Source: Lethocerus indicus (lineage: Eukaryota; Arthropoda; Insecta; Hemiptera; Belostomatidae). Taken from it: a stretch of 64,000 nucleotides of DNA. Position 1 is the first letter of the stretch; every line of letters begins with the position of its first letter. Under the pieces are notes generated by a model. That model was not told the origin of the DNA. It searched no databases and was given only the letters and a program-made list of their open reading frames with translations. Position numbers and translations under genes: made by a program. This document shows positions 49,201 to 62,905 of this stretch, piece after piece. The DNA is taken from assembly GCA_019843655.1 (NCBI GenBank), contig JACDQD010000005.1, positions 29,336,954 through 29,400,953 on the forward strand, given 5' to 3'.

Positions 49201-49750
49201 AGAAATTTTAATTTTAATTAACCCTAATCCATTTTATAATACAGATCATTAAAGATAATCGCCCCCACTTTTCAACTCGGGTTCAATTAGCCCCCCCCGT
49301 AGTCGCTTTCAAATAACGCTAGGAATGGGTACAATTTTAATAAGACTCATTATAAGGTCAAAATTTAATGAGACGAAGCCTGGATTAGACGTGGGTATTT
49401 GAGTTTCAGTTTGATTCTTAATTCAATTAATGAATTCCATACTTTAATGGCCATAAGTCAACACCGTGATCTGAAGATTATTATCCATCGTCTGTGGAAA
49501 TTAAATAAGGAAAACTGACGAGAAAGCTCCAGTCCAATTTGCCGCCTGTGGTGGTGGAGGGTGGTTGAGGGGAGGGATCGAAGCGACTCTTCGCTTTTAT
49601 GTAAAACGGTAGAGTTTTACGCCCCCGAAGCCAGTAGTATAACGAAGTGGAACTTTTACAAATTTATTTATCCGAGGAGGTCGGTCACTCGAAAGATCCC
49701 GCCGACTGAGTTATTACGAAAAGTTGAATTTACGAGGTCCACGCTACAGT
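46217..49750. other. Non-coding stretch, nothing recognised
   Basis: No gene recognised. A GC-rich patch at 47330-47720 with an (AC)n run near 47532 opens several overlapping frames, the longest 120 codons, on both strands; this is the usual sign of chance frames. Confidence 0.6.
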
Positions 49751-49789
49751 GAGAGAGGGAGGGAGGGATGGAGGGAGGGAGGGAGGGAT
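49751..49789. repeat. (GAGG)n simple repeat
   Basis: GAGG tetranucleotides, slightly interrupted by GATG, over about 39 bp. Confidence 0.9.
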
Positions 49790-52061
49790 CTGCGGGCCAT
49801 CTTATCTGCAGATAAATCCCCGAGGCCCTTTTAAACTATCAGTGGCCGCCCGACGGGGAGCGGAGAAGTCCTTCATTTTACAAACCTCTCTTAAGTTGTT
49901 TTTGGAGAAACGGGGCCAAAGATTTTATATTTTACGACCGTTTCCCGGTCGTCTGGAAACGTCGCAGTTTGAGTTTCCACTTGTGAGAGCGCCGCTAGGT
50001 TCGTTATACAATTTAATTGGAGCGGATATATTTCGGTCGGATAGTTCGGACCTTTTTCAAGGGCAATTTATTTCCCATTCCCCCGCTCTTTCACCGTGAA
50101 GAAAAGAAGTTTGCTGCTTAGGCAGACTATTTTAATTAGGCGCATATTAAAAATAAATTGCAGCTGTGTTTAAGAAAGGTTTAAAATATTAGAACAAAGG
50201 TTAAAACGCATTAAGGGGTCATGGGGGGGGGGCGCTGGCTGTCGTGTCAGGTTCGGCGAATATCGAACCCCGGCAACGAAGCTCGGCCACGCTTACACAC
50301 TGACTCATTTTAATGGCACCCAACCCACAATTAGCCTAATGAGCGTAATTAACCGCAGTCCTTATCGAGTGGCGAGTCATGCTCTCCAATATTTTTTACC
50401 CTTTTTTTTATTGCTATTTCTCCCCCATTGGCCGCCGAAGTAAGCATTTTTAACAATAGTAGAGGGCTGCATTTAAGTCCGAAGTAGGGCAGTAAGTATT
50501 AGGTCCACTCGAGTTTATTTTACCCATATTTCCCCAGCTCTTATTAGTATTTTGCATGTGTCGAAATCGCTGTTCACTTACTCGGCACTGAAAAGGCAAA
50601 TCCGGGCCGGTAATGGTCTACGCACACGGTATATAAGCCCCACGTACTTCTTCATCGGAGATTTGACTAAGTCCGCCGGCATTTGTTACCATCCGATGTA
50701 GAGATTCTAAATTACCCCGGTGGTAATTTATTCGGCCCCCGGGACAAGTTAATACCGGCGACAGACAAAATATTTCAATCTAATGATCCCTCCCCCCCCT
50801 CCCCACGACACCCCCTTTGTAAATAATAACGTGAGCATTCACAAGTTATGAAAGTGGAGGAGGAAAAAAATCGCCCTGTCCGATGAGTAAAGATAGACAT
50901 CATTTCGACTAAGCCGATTATAAGATTCGAGATAGAACTCTATAATTGGGGTCACATAAGTAAAAACTTTTTGTATCGACTGCTTTTTCTCTTTCTTATT
51001 CCGGGACCAACATACATCATGATCATATTGCCTAAAATATTATAAGTCGTCATACCATGAAAAACATTCGTAGACAATTTTTCTAACTAGATCCCACCGC
51101 CCAATTATTTGTTGGTCAATTTAATGTTACGACTTATTAATTTTTTGTAGATTGAGTTTATGATAGTCTAAATTTGTAATTAAAGTACATTTCTATCTCT
51201 AAAATTTACACCAAGGCAAATTAAGGATTAAATTGTGTTATCAGGAAATATGAATTCACCGTTAATAATATTGTCTTCGCTCAGCTTTAGCAATAAACAA
51301 TACACGGGCGTTGTGTGTCAGAGAGCTAACGTCGAATTCACAGGAGATTAACCCGGGGGGGGGGTGGATTTCTTCGTGGACGGGTCCGCGGGCCCCCATC
51401 CGGGACTACCGTTCGGGATTTCATTTCCGATGCGCGTAAAATGCGAACGGTAAATGATGGTATTCATTCGGCGGGGGCGCCAGTTTTATGGGGCGTGTTA
51501 AAATAAATAACAGAGGCCCCCGCCGCCCCCGAGTGGAGCGGTCGACGCCCCGCGCCCCCGCCCCCGCCGCCGTTATTCCGCTGCTGATAAAACACAGATA
51601 AGATCCGCGGAGTAATGAAATCGGCTGTTGAATGCCGGCCGGATTTACATTTGCACGGAATAACCGATTTGACTGAGCCCACTTCGAGCTGAAAGCTCAC
51701 TTGTCGCCCCGCCATATATGTGCACTTATCAGACACGCGTTTTTAGTGGCCTCTCTGGTGGTACAGGACCTTCCGGTATCACTGCTACCGGTTACGAAAT
51801 ACCGCCGGGTGTTCACACGTCGGGTGTTACCTGTTTCATGCCTCTGCACAAACGTTCCGAATCCACCGAATACACCCGATCACCGTGTGTAGCGTTATTC
51901 TTAACATTAAACAATTTCAGAAACTACTATTCAGTTAAACGTTACTGCGCGAAAATCGTGTAGAACATGCAAGAAATGGATGGAAAAGACAGAGTATACG
52001 GCACCTGTTTCTATTATTGTTATGTGTCAATATATTATTAAAAATTATTAAATGTATTTTA
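49790..52061. other. Non-coding stretch with very GC-rich patch
   Basis: No gene recognised. The patch at 51480-51575 is rich in CCCCG/CCG and near-quadruplex on the minus strand. Frames at 49749-50099 (plus, starting inside the GAGG repeat) and 51464-51736 (minus) have no domains. Confidence 0.6.
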
Positions 52062-52107
52062 ACCGAGACCGGTCTAAACCAAACCAGCGAGATGAGGCAG
52101 AAGAAAA
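52062..52107. mobile_element. Fragment of the fold-back family (copy 4)
   Basis: ACCGAGACCGGTCTA followed by AACCAAACCAGCGAGATGAG matches the outer arm of copies 1-3, where GAAACCGGTCTAGCAAAAGACC precedes AACCAGCGAGAGGAGACAG. The internal 9 or so bases (GCAAAAGACC region) are deleted. The fragment lacks the core, the loop and the fixed end, so it is an old, truncated copy. Confidence 0.65.
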
Positions 52108-53488
52108 TGATTGTAATCAGAGTTGCAACTAATGAATGCTTTTCAATTATTAATCGCAAATTCCTGTTATTCTGAGTTAAATTTTAATGGAATTGTTATT
52201 CATGCTACGTGCATAATAAATTTTATCGGGTACAATACATTACAGCTAATTGGAATCTCAAAATTTCTCTTATCTCTGGTCGTGCTATTACAAATCTGGC
52301 AGTATACAAGGCGCATTAAAACGGTCGTGGAATTTGATATCTTCTCGGTTGGAATAAAACATTTTCGAATCTGTTGTCAGTCCGACATCCGTTATGGTCC
52401 TGACACCCCCAACCCGGTCGTATCCCCTCGGCCCGACTTCCCTCTGTCTAATAACCGGTTCATTACGTCGACGCGAAAACGTCTCTTAAGTGTTTGTCCG
52501 GCGGGAGATCCGCGCCATTAGGGAAGAGATCCCGAAATAATGGACGGCAAAGGTCAAATAGCGGAAATTTAATTGTGGCCCATAAAGGCTCGTTCCGTCC
52601 CGGCCGATCATTACAATATCGCGCCCGCTCCTCCGCTCCGCGCTTCTTATTTTCAAGCTTGTTATATTCCAGAAGAACTGGGGCCCGTTCTCATTTTTCC
52701 CGGCCCTCCTGTCCACCTCCGCACTCGCAGAATGTCCCAACGCCCGCATACACTTTCGGCCCGCCGCCACTTATCCCCGTATTGAAATATGCCGATTAAG
52801 ACGATTCCCTCGTGTTCTATCCAGGAATTGGGTAAAGTCATAGCGAAATAATAATGTCAAAAAATCCTGTAACAGCTCAATAGTTCCCTTTAGAAACAAA
52901 TCTACAGTGGACCTATAAGTAAGTAAAAAAAACTTGCGCTATACAAAACGAAAATAACAACGGTCTTCTTCAAATTGTTGCTTATGGACATCTAATATAA
53001 TAGTAAATATATATCAAGAATAAAAGGCGGAAACTAAGCATCGCGGATTGTGCAAGCATTTGTACATGTTTATATGGACTATGTTTTTGAACGAAGTTTG
53101 ACCGCGATTGCTCAGCACCTAATTTGTTCGGTTCTATAAACTGCGTATATAATTATGTATTTGGCTTAAATATATTAGAGGGGGGTTTAGTGTCAATATA
53201 GAAATGTCCTGGGGAATAGTGCGTAATGTTTTGTTAGGCAATTTGCCGAAATGGGTTATTTGCGAGCCGGGTAATTGGGGGTATTCCTTTTTTGCATTCC
53301 CAACAGACCGAATGCAAATTGCGGCCTCGGCCGGAGAGACTCCGCCGGATTATTAATTATGAGCAATAAGTTAGACCGATATTAATGGGAGGTTGATGGG
53401 GAGGCGGTGGTGGTAACTCATTACCGAATTACAACGGTACACGGGGCCGTCGGTGTAAATAAGAGCCGGGGGGAGTGTCCACCCGGGG
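52108..53488. other. Non-coding stretch, nothing recognised
   Basis: Unique DNA. Overlapping frames on both strands at 52486-52799 in a GC-rich patch are not called. Confidence 0.6.
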
Positions 53489-53508
53489 ATCTCCCTGTTT
53501 AGGGAGAT
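53489..53508. other. Perfect 8-bp hairpin ATCTCCCT-GTTT-AGGGAGAT
   Basis: A perfect inverted repeat with a 4-nt loop inside a GC-rich patch. The stem is too short for a microRNA precursor and no known RNA element matches by eye. Confidence 0.6.
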
Positions 53509-56500
53509 TAAACGGGCCCGTGTGCCGTAGAGGCGTGGGCACGTGCAAGTGTGAAGAGATGTATTGGGCACCGGCCTATAAATCACTCCCACGCTGGGTC
53601 CACCACCGCCGCAGAGTAAGCCACGGGCCCTCCACTTCACCCTAAGCCCCGCTCGCTCTTCTATAATACCTTATGAATCTCCCATATAATCTGCTCGTAC
53701 CTATGATATCCGAATATTGGCCTCGGTTCAGTTCAGGCATTTTGACCGGCCGAATGCCACATTCCTCTGTTTTATTTATTATACAATCAACCTCTATTGG
53801 TATTGGTACATCGGTCTCTTACTTCTCCCCATCTCTAGAGATAGATGTTTAAGCCGCCATTAAGCCGTAGTGGGGGGATAATGGATGGATAAAGGAGGAG
53901 AGAGATTAAACGAGTGAATTAGGATAAGGAGTGGGACGGGATGAAATTCAGGAACCGACTGTCGGTATGTTGAGGTCCCGGTGCATTAAAGACCATATCA
54001 TCCAATTAATCAATTCTATTTCCACCAATCTCAAAAAAAATCATGATTATTCGTATGATATCGGAAGATTGTGTTTAAAAATTATACTGTGTTTCTTCTT
54101 CAATTTTAATGACGAGGTGATTTTTTTGTCCTAATTCCTAATTAGAGCCGGACAAGGAATTTCAAAACATAATAAATTTGTATAATTACTCTCTGTTCTC
54201 TTTCTGTAATATTATAGGTAGAAGCGTTTGAATTCATATTGGTTTCTATATATTAAACTGAAAATTAGTTCGAATATCTCGCCCAGTTATAAATGTACGC
54301 GATCCCATTTGACTCCATTGATCCCCGTTCATTCGTCAAAATTTTAGACAACCGATTATACAACACCGATTACATAACGGATGGCGTGCAACGACGGGGG
54401 ACTGCCTATCCAATTAAATAGAATATGTTTTCGTCGCGGTGACTGCAAATTAACGAACGGTTGCGTAAAACTACGGAGTAATTTCAGTGTAATTCCGATT
54501 GCGTTTTCGAATTGGGGGCGAAATAGTTCACGATGCAGGTTCGATAGTTTTTTTTATTCTAGAGCACGAATTATAGCACGCGTTCATATTGCATACATTG
54601 TTTCTCTTTCGTGATATTTTTTTTAATTTTTAAGGGCAGATTTGTTAGGAAAAAAAAAGTATCGCAACGCTACAAAAAGAAGCAGAAGCTATATAAATTG
54701 CGGATGTTCCGGGTATCCAAAGTGTTGAATGATGAATGATAATGGAAAATTTAAAAATGTGTGTAAATGTTCTGAACTCTACATTAGCGATATTAATTTA
54801 TTTATCATTTCTACGCTCACCCCTCGTACTGCGAGATACTCCGAGTGATCGAGTTCCGGTATAATGTGTTGGACGTATGAAAAGAACACATTTATGCATG
54901 AGGATACATATATGCATAAGGCGCCTCCCAGGGACTTTCCACTGTGAATAGGACATTATGATAAATGCGAATAAATCTATCTCTGTCCCGATCCAAATTT
55001 GTGTCCATTGCGAGAGGCCGAAGCCGGCCGGTAATGGTAAACGGCGGACCGGGTTGGGGGGAAAAAAATTATTACCGAAACGAAATTAAATTTCAACAGA
55101 ATTTCATAGGAAGTTTCATTACAGATTGTGCCTCCAATTTCCTACGTTGAAAGGCTAATTGCGCTCAGATTATTGTAGGGACGCAATATCGCCGCCCTCT
55201 TTGTATTCCTTACACTCGAAATTGCCGTCCTCATATTTCTAGCGATTTTTAATATCCTTTAATAACTCCCGGCGAATCGGTTTTCATTATTAATCGTTGC
55301 CCAGGGATAGATCGTTACGATCCGTCGGCCAGTGTACAGGTTGTTACATAATCGGTTCCCATTATTTTCTCTCTTTAATCGTTCCCGGTATTAGGTTACC
55401 GCAATAGAGCCCCATAGCGTGAGCCACGGCTGGGCCGAGGAATTAACTCCATTTTCTGTTAATTTCACCGCCATTAGCCGCTCAAACAAGGGCCGGGGCC
55501 GCGGCCGCTTTCAGAATTGCCAATGCGGTACAAATTAGTACCGATGAAATAGCTTTCCCGAGCTCGGACCGGCTCCGAACGTCCAAGAAAATGGGTTTTT
55601 ATATTCATTTTAAATGCGAACTCTCGCCGTTTTAAATTGTAGCGAAATTGTTAGGTCAGTTCTGAATTGAACTATAATAAGACCGGCCTTGGAATAATTA
55701 CTTATCGCTCGGTCAATTTTCTCCGGCTTACGGATAGAACCGTTGTCGGATGTGTAATACAGCCGCCTTTCATACTGATGTGCCGCGGAATATATTTACT
55801 TAACAATCATTCCAACCCTGTGGTCGCTCGTCCAATTCAAATTAATCGATTAAAGCCCGCATAGGAATAATAATAATAATGGGTCCTCATTCTGATAAAC
55901 ATTGCCACTCCATACGAACGATTAACGATCTGAGTCGACCGTTAGGAAGTAATTTAAAATGATGATAAATTGCAGTAATTCGTTGTTCGGCTTACGGCGG
56001 CATCGCATTAGGTAGGATAACAATGATAACAATTTATGATGAAATTAGATGCGACAGTTTATAAAGTAATTTCTTTAACGTTCATTTTGTTGACAGTAAT
56101 GTAATTTTAAAATATGGCCGCAATGAAAGCATTAAAGCGCCAAATAAGGCAGAAAAGGTACTATCATTTAATAAATTTTCAAACGAAATTATTCTCAATT
56201 ATTGGGAGGTTTATACTTAGCACAATATTATGTGCACATTTGAGAGTTTCAATATTATAAAAGTAACCATTTTGTATTGTACAAAATATCCGTGAATTTC
56301 ATACGAAGAAGTATATCATCTGTTCCACTCATTTTTAAACTGCAATTAATTCATTTTACGAATCTTATAACCGATATTTCCAGGAATATTGTTTAGTATC
56401 TAAATTATACCAATAGCTACCAAATGGTATATTTGTTATATATTTCACTGCATAAAAGCAATATATTAACGAATAAACTAATATATTTTATTTTCAGCCA

Positions 56501-59500
56501 CGTTCCCTAGTTTTATTCGCTACCACCATTCCTACCATAGTCGGTACCACAATTAGTCGCAATAGCACATTTAACGAATTCATTAACCGTCCAATAATTG
56601 TAGATCAGTAAACAATTAGGCGGAATCAATCAGGAGCCATTCGTTAAATATTGAAGGGGCGATGACAAAGAGTTCGGCCGGTGAGAATTTGAACACGAGT
56701 CGACGATTAAATTTTCAGTGGCACAGAAAGCGGGTTGGGCGGCCGGTCTGGCTTTGAACGCCTTCAACCCCCCCTCCCACCAACACTATCACTATAATTG
56801 ATTATCGGCCTCAAAACCCCCGAACGCCTCCTCCTCCTTCCCGTTCCCTTCTGTAATTTTGTAATCTCTTTTTAATTGCGAATTTAAGTCGTCCCGTCAC
56901 GCGAATTGTTAATTAGAGTAAGGACGGTGGTGCGGCGGCATCCCCCACCGGTCGATCCATCGGTGGCATCAATTATTGCCAAAGTCGGCTTTCCACCCTG
57001 AGCGCCTTCATTCCTTCCCGGCGGCGTAAATTCGAGAATAAATTGTACTTTTTCCCCCCACAGAGGACCGGCCTCTACAGATTGGCCTCTAATTTGAACC
57101 GCGATTATGCGCAATTATGAAAGCTGGCGGCGACCACCGGCCGTGTGCCGTGATATTGAGGTAATGACCGGGCGGGCTATTAAAAGAGAAATAATAATGA
57201 AAGCGGGGGGAGGGGGAGGGGGCAAAAAAAAATGAAAGGACGTGTTGTCGGATCACGGACTCGACGTTTCAGGCCTATTAAGAGGGAATTTAACCGGGAA
57301 TTACAAGCTCGCTTCTACTAATGTTGACCCGCGAGTTGATATGGCAACATAATGATAATAAATAGGGACGGGGAATTTAGTTGTATCGAAATAATTTGTC
57401 CCACACGCCTGGACTAGTGCCAATTACTAACAGTGTTTCTAACGGAAACAAATTATCCTTAAACAGGTCTCGTCGGGATTCCGTTGAAAAACGCGAGTAG
57501 TAGGTTTGGTTGAAAAAAATTCTGGAATGTCCTTTATACCTCTTTGAAATAAAGAATATTGCGAGCATTAAGAAAAGTTTCTACCTTAACGCCCTCACTT
57601 GCAGTGCCCGACATATTTGGTTCTTTTAGAAAATATTCTAAAGATTTACCCACCTAAAACACAACACTTTCATGTTACATCAAAGCTCAAATTTTCACAA
57701 GTTCTTTTATGCCTAGGCTGTAAATTACAGTGCTCTTCGTGATGTCGGGACCCACTTAATGTATTCGTTTGCGCCACCGAGGAGAATTTCAAAGTCTCCC
57801 GCATTTCCCGATTATTATTATTATTCGTTTCTAAGTCACTCGTAAATATACGAATTATCGCGGTATAATAACAGCATTGTGACGTCCCGAACGCGCGGTG
57901 TTTATAACGGCGTAAATCTTGCCGTACGCGAAAATTTAATCTAAAAACATCCTCCGAAGGGAATTTACAACCGAGTCAACGCAATTTTCAATGCGATTTC
58001 CCCGTTTTACCACCGTCTGAGGGGGAGGGGGTGTCGAAGCGGATATTTATTAAAATAGTATAATGTTACTTGTAAATAATTCCTCAGAGAAGAGGATATT
58101 TTAACAGCTCTCGGGAGGAGATAGGCGTTTTATGCGACTCCCCCCTTGGGCCCGAACGCCGGGCCGGCCGGGAGTTTTAAATATCAACAATAACTTTGCT
58201 GTTTTATGCGAATATAAACCAGTCGATATTGTTCGGTCGGCGTTAACAATAAATTGGCTTTAACGGTTTGACTGAAATTGAATCTTCATGTCTGGGCCAT
58301 TTTCAGATAGCGGGTTCTCTGCGCCGGCGTCCTTTTTCAGCCTATTGCCCTATTGCATATACCGCCGAATCGCATGTTATTGGTGATAGATTCTTCTTCG
58401 TTCTAGAGATATAAGGTCCTAATTGGGAATATCGGCTTAATTTACAGCAGTTATAAATTTATGCGATCCGTTGCGATTGATTTTAGGCCGCGTTCGATTA
58501 TTAAGAAATTCAGTAATTTTAATGTATCAAAAATAATAAATGATTACCTATATTACCTGCAAAGGTTTCTTTATTGTCGTTTCGCTAATTAGTTATTAAA
58601 TTCAGCCTCTCCTGGAAGTCCTGAGAGTCGCGTTTGAGCCGAGCATATCACCGGTGAGTTATGCGCGGTCGCTTCCACATATTGTAAGCCCAGGGCCCGA
58701 TTGCACATGTATTCCTATTCCCACTCTTCGAGGCCATAAACCCGCCACCAATCGATCCACGCTGATACGCATTGTTCCAGAGTAACAACTAGCGACGTTT
58801 ACCTGTAATTGGAAAAGTTCCCGCCGCTCTCCCGAAAGACATTTCGCTTCCCGACACAACGCCCTTTAATATCGCCACCGCCGAAGACAGATTTTAAGAA
58901 CTCGACCTTCCTCGACTCGCCGTCCCGGTTTTTACGGCTCCGATAAAAAGACCGATCGAACCGCTTATTTTGACTCGCAATAAATTCGAGGCGGGCGGGG
59001 GTTTCGCTAATCGGCCTGTCTCTAGAACGGTTTAACGAAAGAAAATAATGTCCCCTTCTCTGTCATACTGAGCATTCGACGACGACTAATACGATTCCGT
59101 TCGGGAAACAACTTTTCTAAGTTATTTGTTGCGAAACAGGTATTTCTTCCCGACCCTATAACGTAAATTCTATTCAAAACTAAACGTATAATGCAAAAAA
59201 AAATTCATGTTCCATTGTGCAGGTCACTATATTAATGCTTCCGCCATACGGCGATTTGCTGCCTTTAGTGGTAAATTTCGCAAGAGATTTTCATAAATTT
59301 CTGTTTCCTATCTCTTATTGTGAGCGGCAATTTTTTTTTAAATATAAAAATACGGAGAAGAAAACACTTTGTGGTATTAAAAGTGAGACACTGAAGAAAT
59401 ACTGGACCACCATAATACCGATTTCACGGTCGTCAACGCTACCCTCCCTTCTTGTCTCTTACCCGGATGACTGGCATCTTTCGGGCGCGTAAACAATACA

Positions 59501-60099
59501 CGTGTCATTCCTTATTGTAAGTGCCACGGATTTTACTTGTTTCTTTCCGAACAACCCCGTCTTCGGTCTCCTTTCATATATAAAGTATATAAATATAAAA
59601 TTCAAATAAGCAACCAATATCGTAGGTATATTATGCAGTTTGTTAGTGTTGTTACTGGGTGAGTTCGAATTACGTCTATCTAACTCAAGTTAGGTTTTAT
59701 AACGTATATACATATGAATGTTTAAAGATGACGTAACTTAATTCAGCTCATAAATTTGCAGAAGTAAAATCCACACATGCACACAAAAAAACGAGGATAT
59801 CCATTAACCGGTCTGCCTGTAATGTTGTCACCGGAGGAGGAAATAAAGGTAAAATAAGGATGCGTGGGCCTTGTGGTGAGTGGTGGTGGGTTCTGTGCGA
59901 GTGTGTGGAGCGTGTGGGTGAGGGCGCTCATCCATAATGCCTCCTGGCTAGGGGGTCGTGACGGAGCTGAGAATCGTCTTATTTTCATCCGCTTTACCCC
60001 GGCCGGTGGGTAGTGCGTGGAGAAAAACAGAACCCGTTTTGAGCCTCCGGGGGTCATTTTTATTAGCTCGAAAAATACCATAAAACCAGGTTTGGCGGT
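53509..60099. other. Non-coding stretch, nothing recognised
   Basis: A long unique AT-rich segment with small GC-rich islands at about 55480-55580, 56730-57060 and 58140-58180. A G-rich tract at about 57206-57221 has only three G-runs. A near-direct repeat of ATATGCAT occurs at 54893-54917. No gene or transposon is recognised. Confidence 0.6.
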
Positions 60100-60119
60100 G
60101 GGGTGGGGGAGGGGGAGGG
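60100..60119 (+). other. G-quadruplex motif, one-base loops
   Basis: GGGG-T-GGGGG-A-GGGGG-A-GGG gives four G-runs of at least three, with single-base loops, the most stable class of quadruplex motif by rule. Confidence 0.7.
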
Positions 60120-61647
60120 AATTGGGATAAGATCCGATGGCGGCCTCGGTAAGATATCTCGACGGTCGGGAGTTCCATGAAACGCTTTGGCATGATTTTT
60201 CACATCTAACACTTGAACCAATGAATCGGGCTCTGTATAGTCAATAGAAGCTGGTAATAGAATTGAGATGATTAAACATACCATCCATTATCTATGGCTT
60301 CTATTCCACGGCTGTATTATTAAATTCATAGATCGAAAGTCAGACCATCTATGTATTTTGTTGTGATTAATTTGATGGTATATTCCATTACAGGAGTGTG
60401 TTACTCATACCGAATGTCTACAATCATGCTGAGGGTGAAAATATTATAGGGAGGGTGTTGATTAGTGAAGTTTATTAATATTAATACAACAAAATATCTA
60501 TATTTATACTTGAAACTGCGGAGCCTCTTCAAATTACCTCAGAAATCCGTCGATATTCCTAATAAATTAAAATACCTCAGAAGGGTCCTTAGGGATTCCG
60601 TATTTGTAAATAAGATCCTTTTAAGGCTTCTCCCGTTGAAATTAAAGAGGGCTCCTCTTCCGAATTACACTCTACGCCATTTGCAAATGTACAAGTTTCA
60701 TCCTCGGGGCGAAATTTTCCCGGCTACTCGTTAATACTGATTGGGCCGTTGAGAGGTTGGCGGGCCGCTTACGGGGCGGTTTTCTTAATCGGCGGGAGTA
60801 AGAGGGGGCCCCGGGACCCGATTAAAACAACTTTACTTAGCGTCAGACATGGAAGTGGCTTAAAGTCGCCCCAGGGACAGCCGGGAGACCACCGCCGTCG
60901 GGAGGGGGGAATCCGCAACAAGAAAGATAAGATATTGATTGGGACCCAGTCTATCTTACGGGTCGAAACGCCCCCGACCACCCCAGCAGAAGCCGGCAAT
61001 GTAATTAGGAAAGCTTTAAGCGGATTAAAATATCCTCTAATAACTTCGACAACTATTAAAATGGAAATTTACCCCCACCAAATTTTCCAAGAAATTTGAA
61101 ACGCCCCTATTCACGAATTGGTTAAATAACTCAGTCGAGACTTCTTTAGTTAATGGAGGGGATGAAAAATTACCCTTCAGTTATAAACAGTCGAATCATC
61201 TGACTTATTAGCGAGGTGTATAGCTAAATTTAGACCGGTCGGTTGGCCCAGTTCTCTAAAATGTTTCCCACTTTTATTCAAAACGGCGACCGCTTAATAA
61301 TTCGGCATTTTATCGGCGATCTTGTCAGTGGAAAATCGATGAACGAATTAAACTTTGAGCTTGTTTCTTTTAAGTTCAAAACTGTCCGAACAATCTTCGA
61401 GCCGTCTATGTATCTAAGGCTCGGAAACGGCTGTTAGTGTTACTAACTGACGACTAATTCTGTCAAACAATCTAATTCTGACTTTAATTTTAAAGAATAC
61501 AGTCGCTAGCTATTTGAGTGCAAAACCAACACTAATACCAACCAGAGAATGAACTAAAAAAACTTTCAGTTATTGTGTCAACCGATAGATGAGTGGCCTA
61601 CACAAGAGTGGCAACTATTACAGATATGTTAGCCAGATTAATGCTTT
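60120..61647. other. Non-coding stretch, nothing recognised
   Basis: Unique DNA; frames at 60465-60734 and 60749-61099 (plus) have no domain resemblance. Confidence 0.6.
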
Positions 61648-61666
61648 GGGCCGGGGAGGGGGAGGG
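61648..61666 (+). other. G-quadruplex motif
   Basis: GGG-CC-GGGG-A-GGGGG-A-GGG: four G-runs with loops of 2, 1 and 1. Confidence 0.65.
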
Positions 61667-62800
61667 AAATGAAACAACAAATCGCGTGAGGTCCACCCCC
61701 AACCCCACCGCTTGCCCTTTACAAAATTACTTGTACCTATTTAAATTAACTTGTAATGGTCGCGTTAGATTACCTTTCCATCTCTCAGTTTACCGACGTT
61801 TCGTTTTCTCTCTCTCTCTCTTTCATTCTCAACTTCCCTCTCACCCCTTCTTCCACCTCCCGGTCTTTCCTTGCTCTAATAAAATCATAAATAAAAGCCC
61901 GTTGGAAGGGGAGGTGGCGGGGAGTGGGATCACGCTATCAGGAAAAATGGACGGAGCGATATTGCTAATTGTTTACCACCAATTATTCTCAATTATAAGG
62001 GAGGCCGGCCCAATGGTTTTCGCGTGCCCCCTCGTTATAATTTTACAAGGACCATGACAATATGTAAATTTTTCACGGCCGATATTAATAAATTACTATT
62101 AACGTTCATAAATATGTAGCAGCCTAGCGCCCCCGGGGCGCCGATTGGGCCCTTTTGTTTTCTCGCTCCGGTCTTTTTTTCTTCTTCCTGTTTTGTACGT
62201 GTGGACAAATCTAAATATAAAAAAATTATATAGGAAACGCGAAAGGTGAGGGAAATTGCGAAGTAGAAATTGGCTTTTCTCGGCGGATACAACCGTGCGA
62301 CAGGAACAGAATTCTATGCAATAAAAATGTTATCAAAATTCAAAACGAAAATTTAGAAAATATTTATTCCGCCCAATGCCCGAAAATTGGACATTTGAAG
62401 ACAAACGAGAATATCTGAACTATTCAAACTGGGATATCAAAATAAGTTCACTTCTGTTAATATTTTGCAGAATTAAGATAAGAGATATTCCTCTACACAA
62501 TCATTAAATATAATTACTAATAAGAGCCAAATAAATTAAATTTAAGGCAAATGGTTACGAGATGGACACAATTTATATAATTGGGAAGACCGGCCGTCCT
62601 TGGAGTTATGAATAATGTAACGAATTCATGGGGGTAGGAAGGAGATGGACAAAATTATTTGGGCTGCAATCCCCAACGGATTGCAATGATCGTGGGCGGG
62701 ATGACGTCCGGCGCGATGTTAATCATCGTAAACAACGCCCCCGACTTATTGAAGTTTATTTATTAATGTTAACGATTGTCCGAGCTGCGCTGGCTCGGCT
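61667..62800. other. Non-coding stretch with short CT tract
   Basis: A CT tract lies at about 61808-61822. The 154-codon plus-strand frame at 61593-62057 passes through it and has no domain. Nothing else was recognised. Confidence 0.6.
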
Positions 62801-62824
62801 GGGTAGGGCGGGGGAGGGAGGGGC
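62801..62824 (+). other. G-quadruplex motif, five G-runs
   Basis: GGG-TA-GGG-C-GGGGG-A-GGG-A-GGGG, with all loops of one or two bases. It is the third strong plus-strand motif in under 3 kb. Confidence 0.7.
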
Positions 62825-62885
62825 TCGCCACTGCTGCATCATTAATCATCAAGTTGGGGGTCAGGTTATTACTCCCTTTGTGTAA

Positions 62886-62905
62886 TTATATATATATATA
62901 TATAT
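62886..62905. repeat. (TA)n microsatellite
   Basis: About 10 TA units. Confidence 0.85.

Noticed and set aside
61593..62057. 154-codon frame, plus strand
   Set aside because: It passes through G-rich and CT simple repeats, has no recognisable domain, and has no promoter or splice context.
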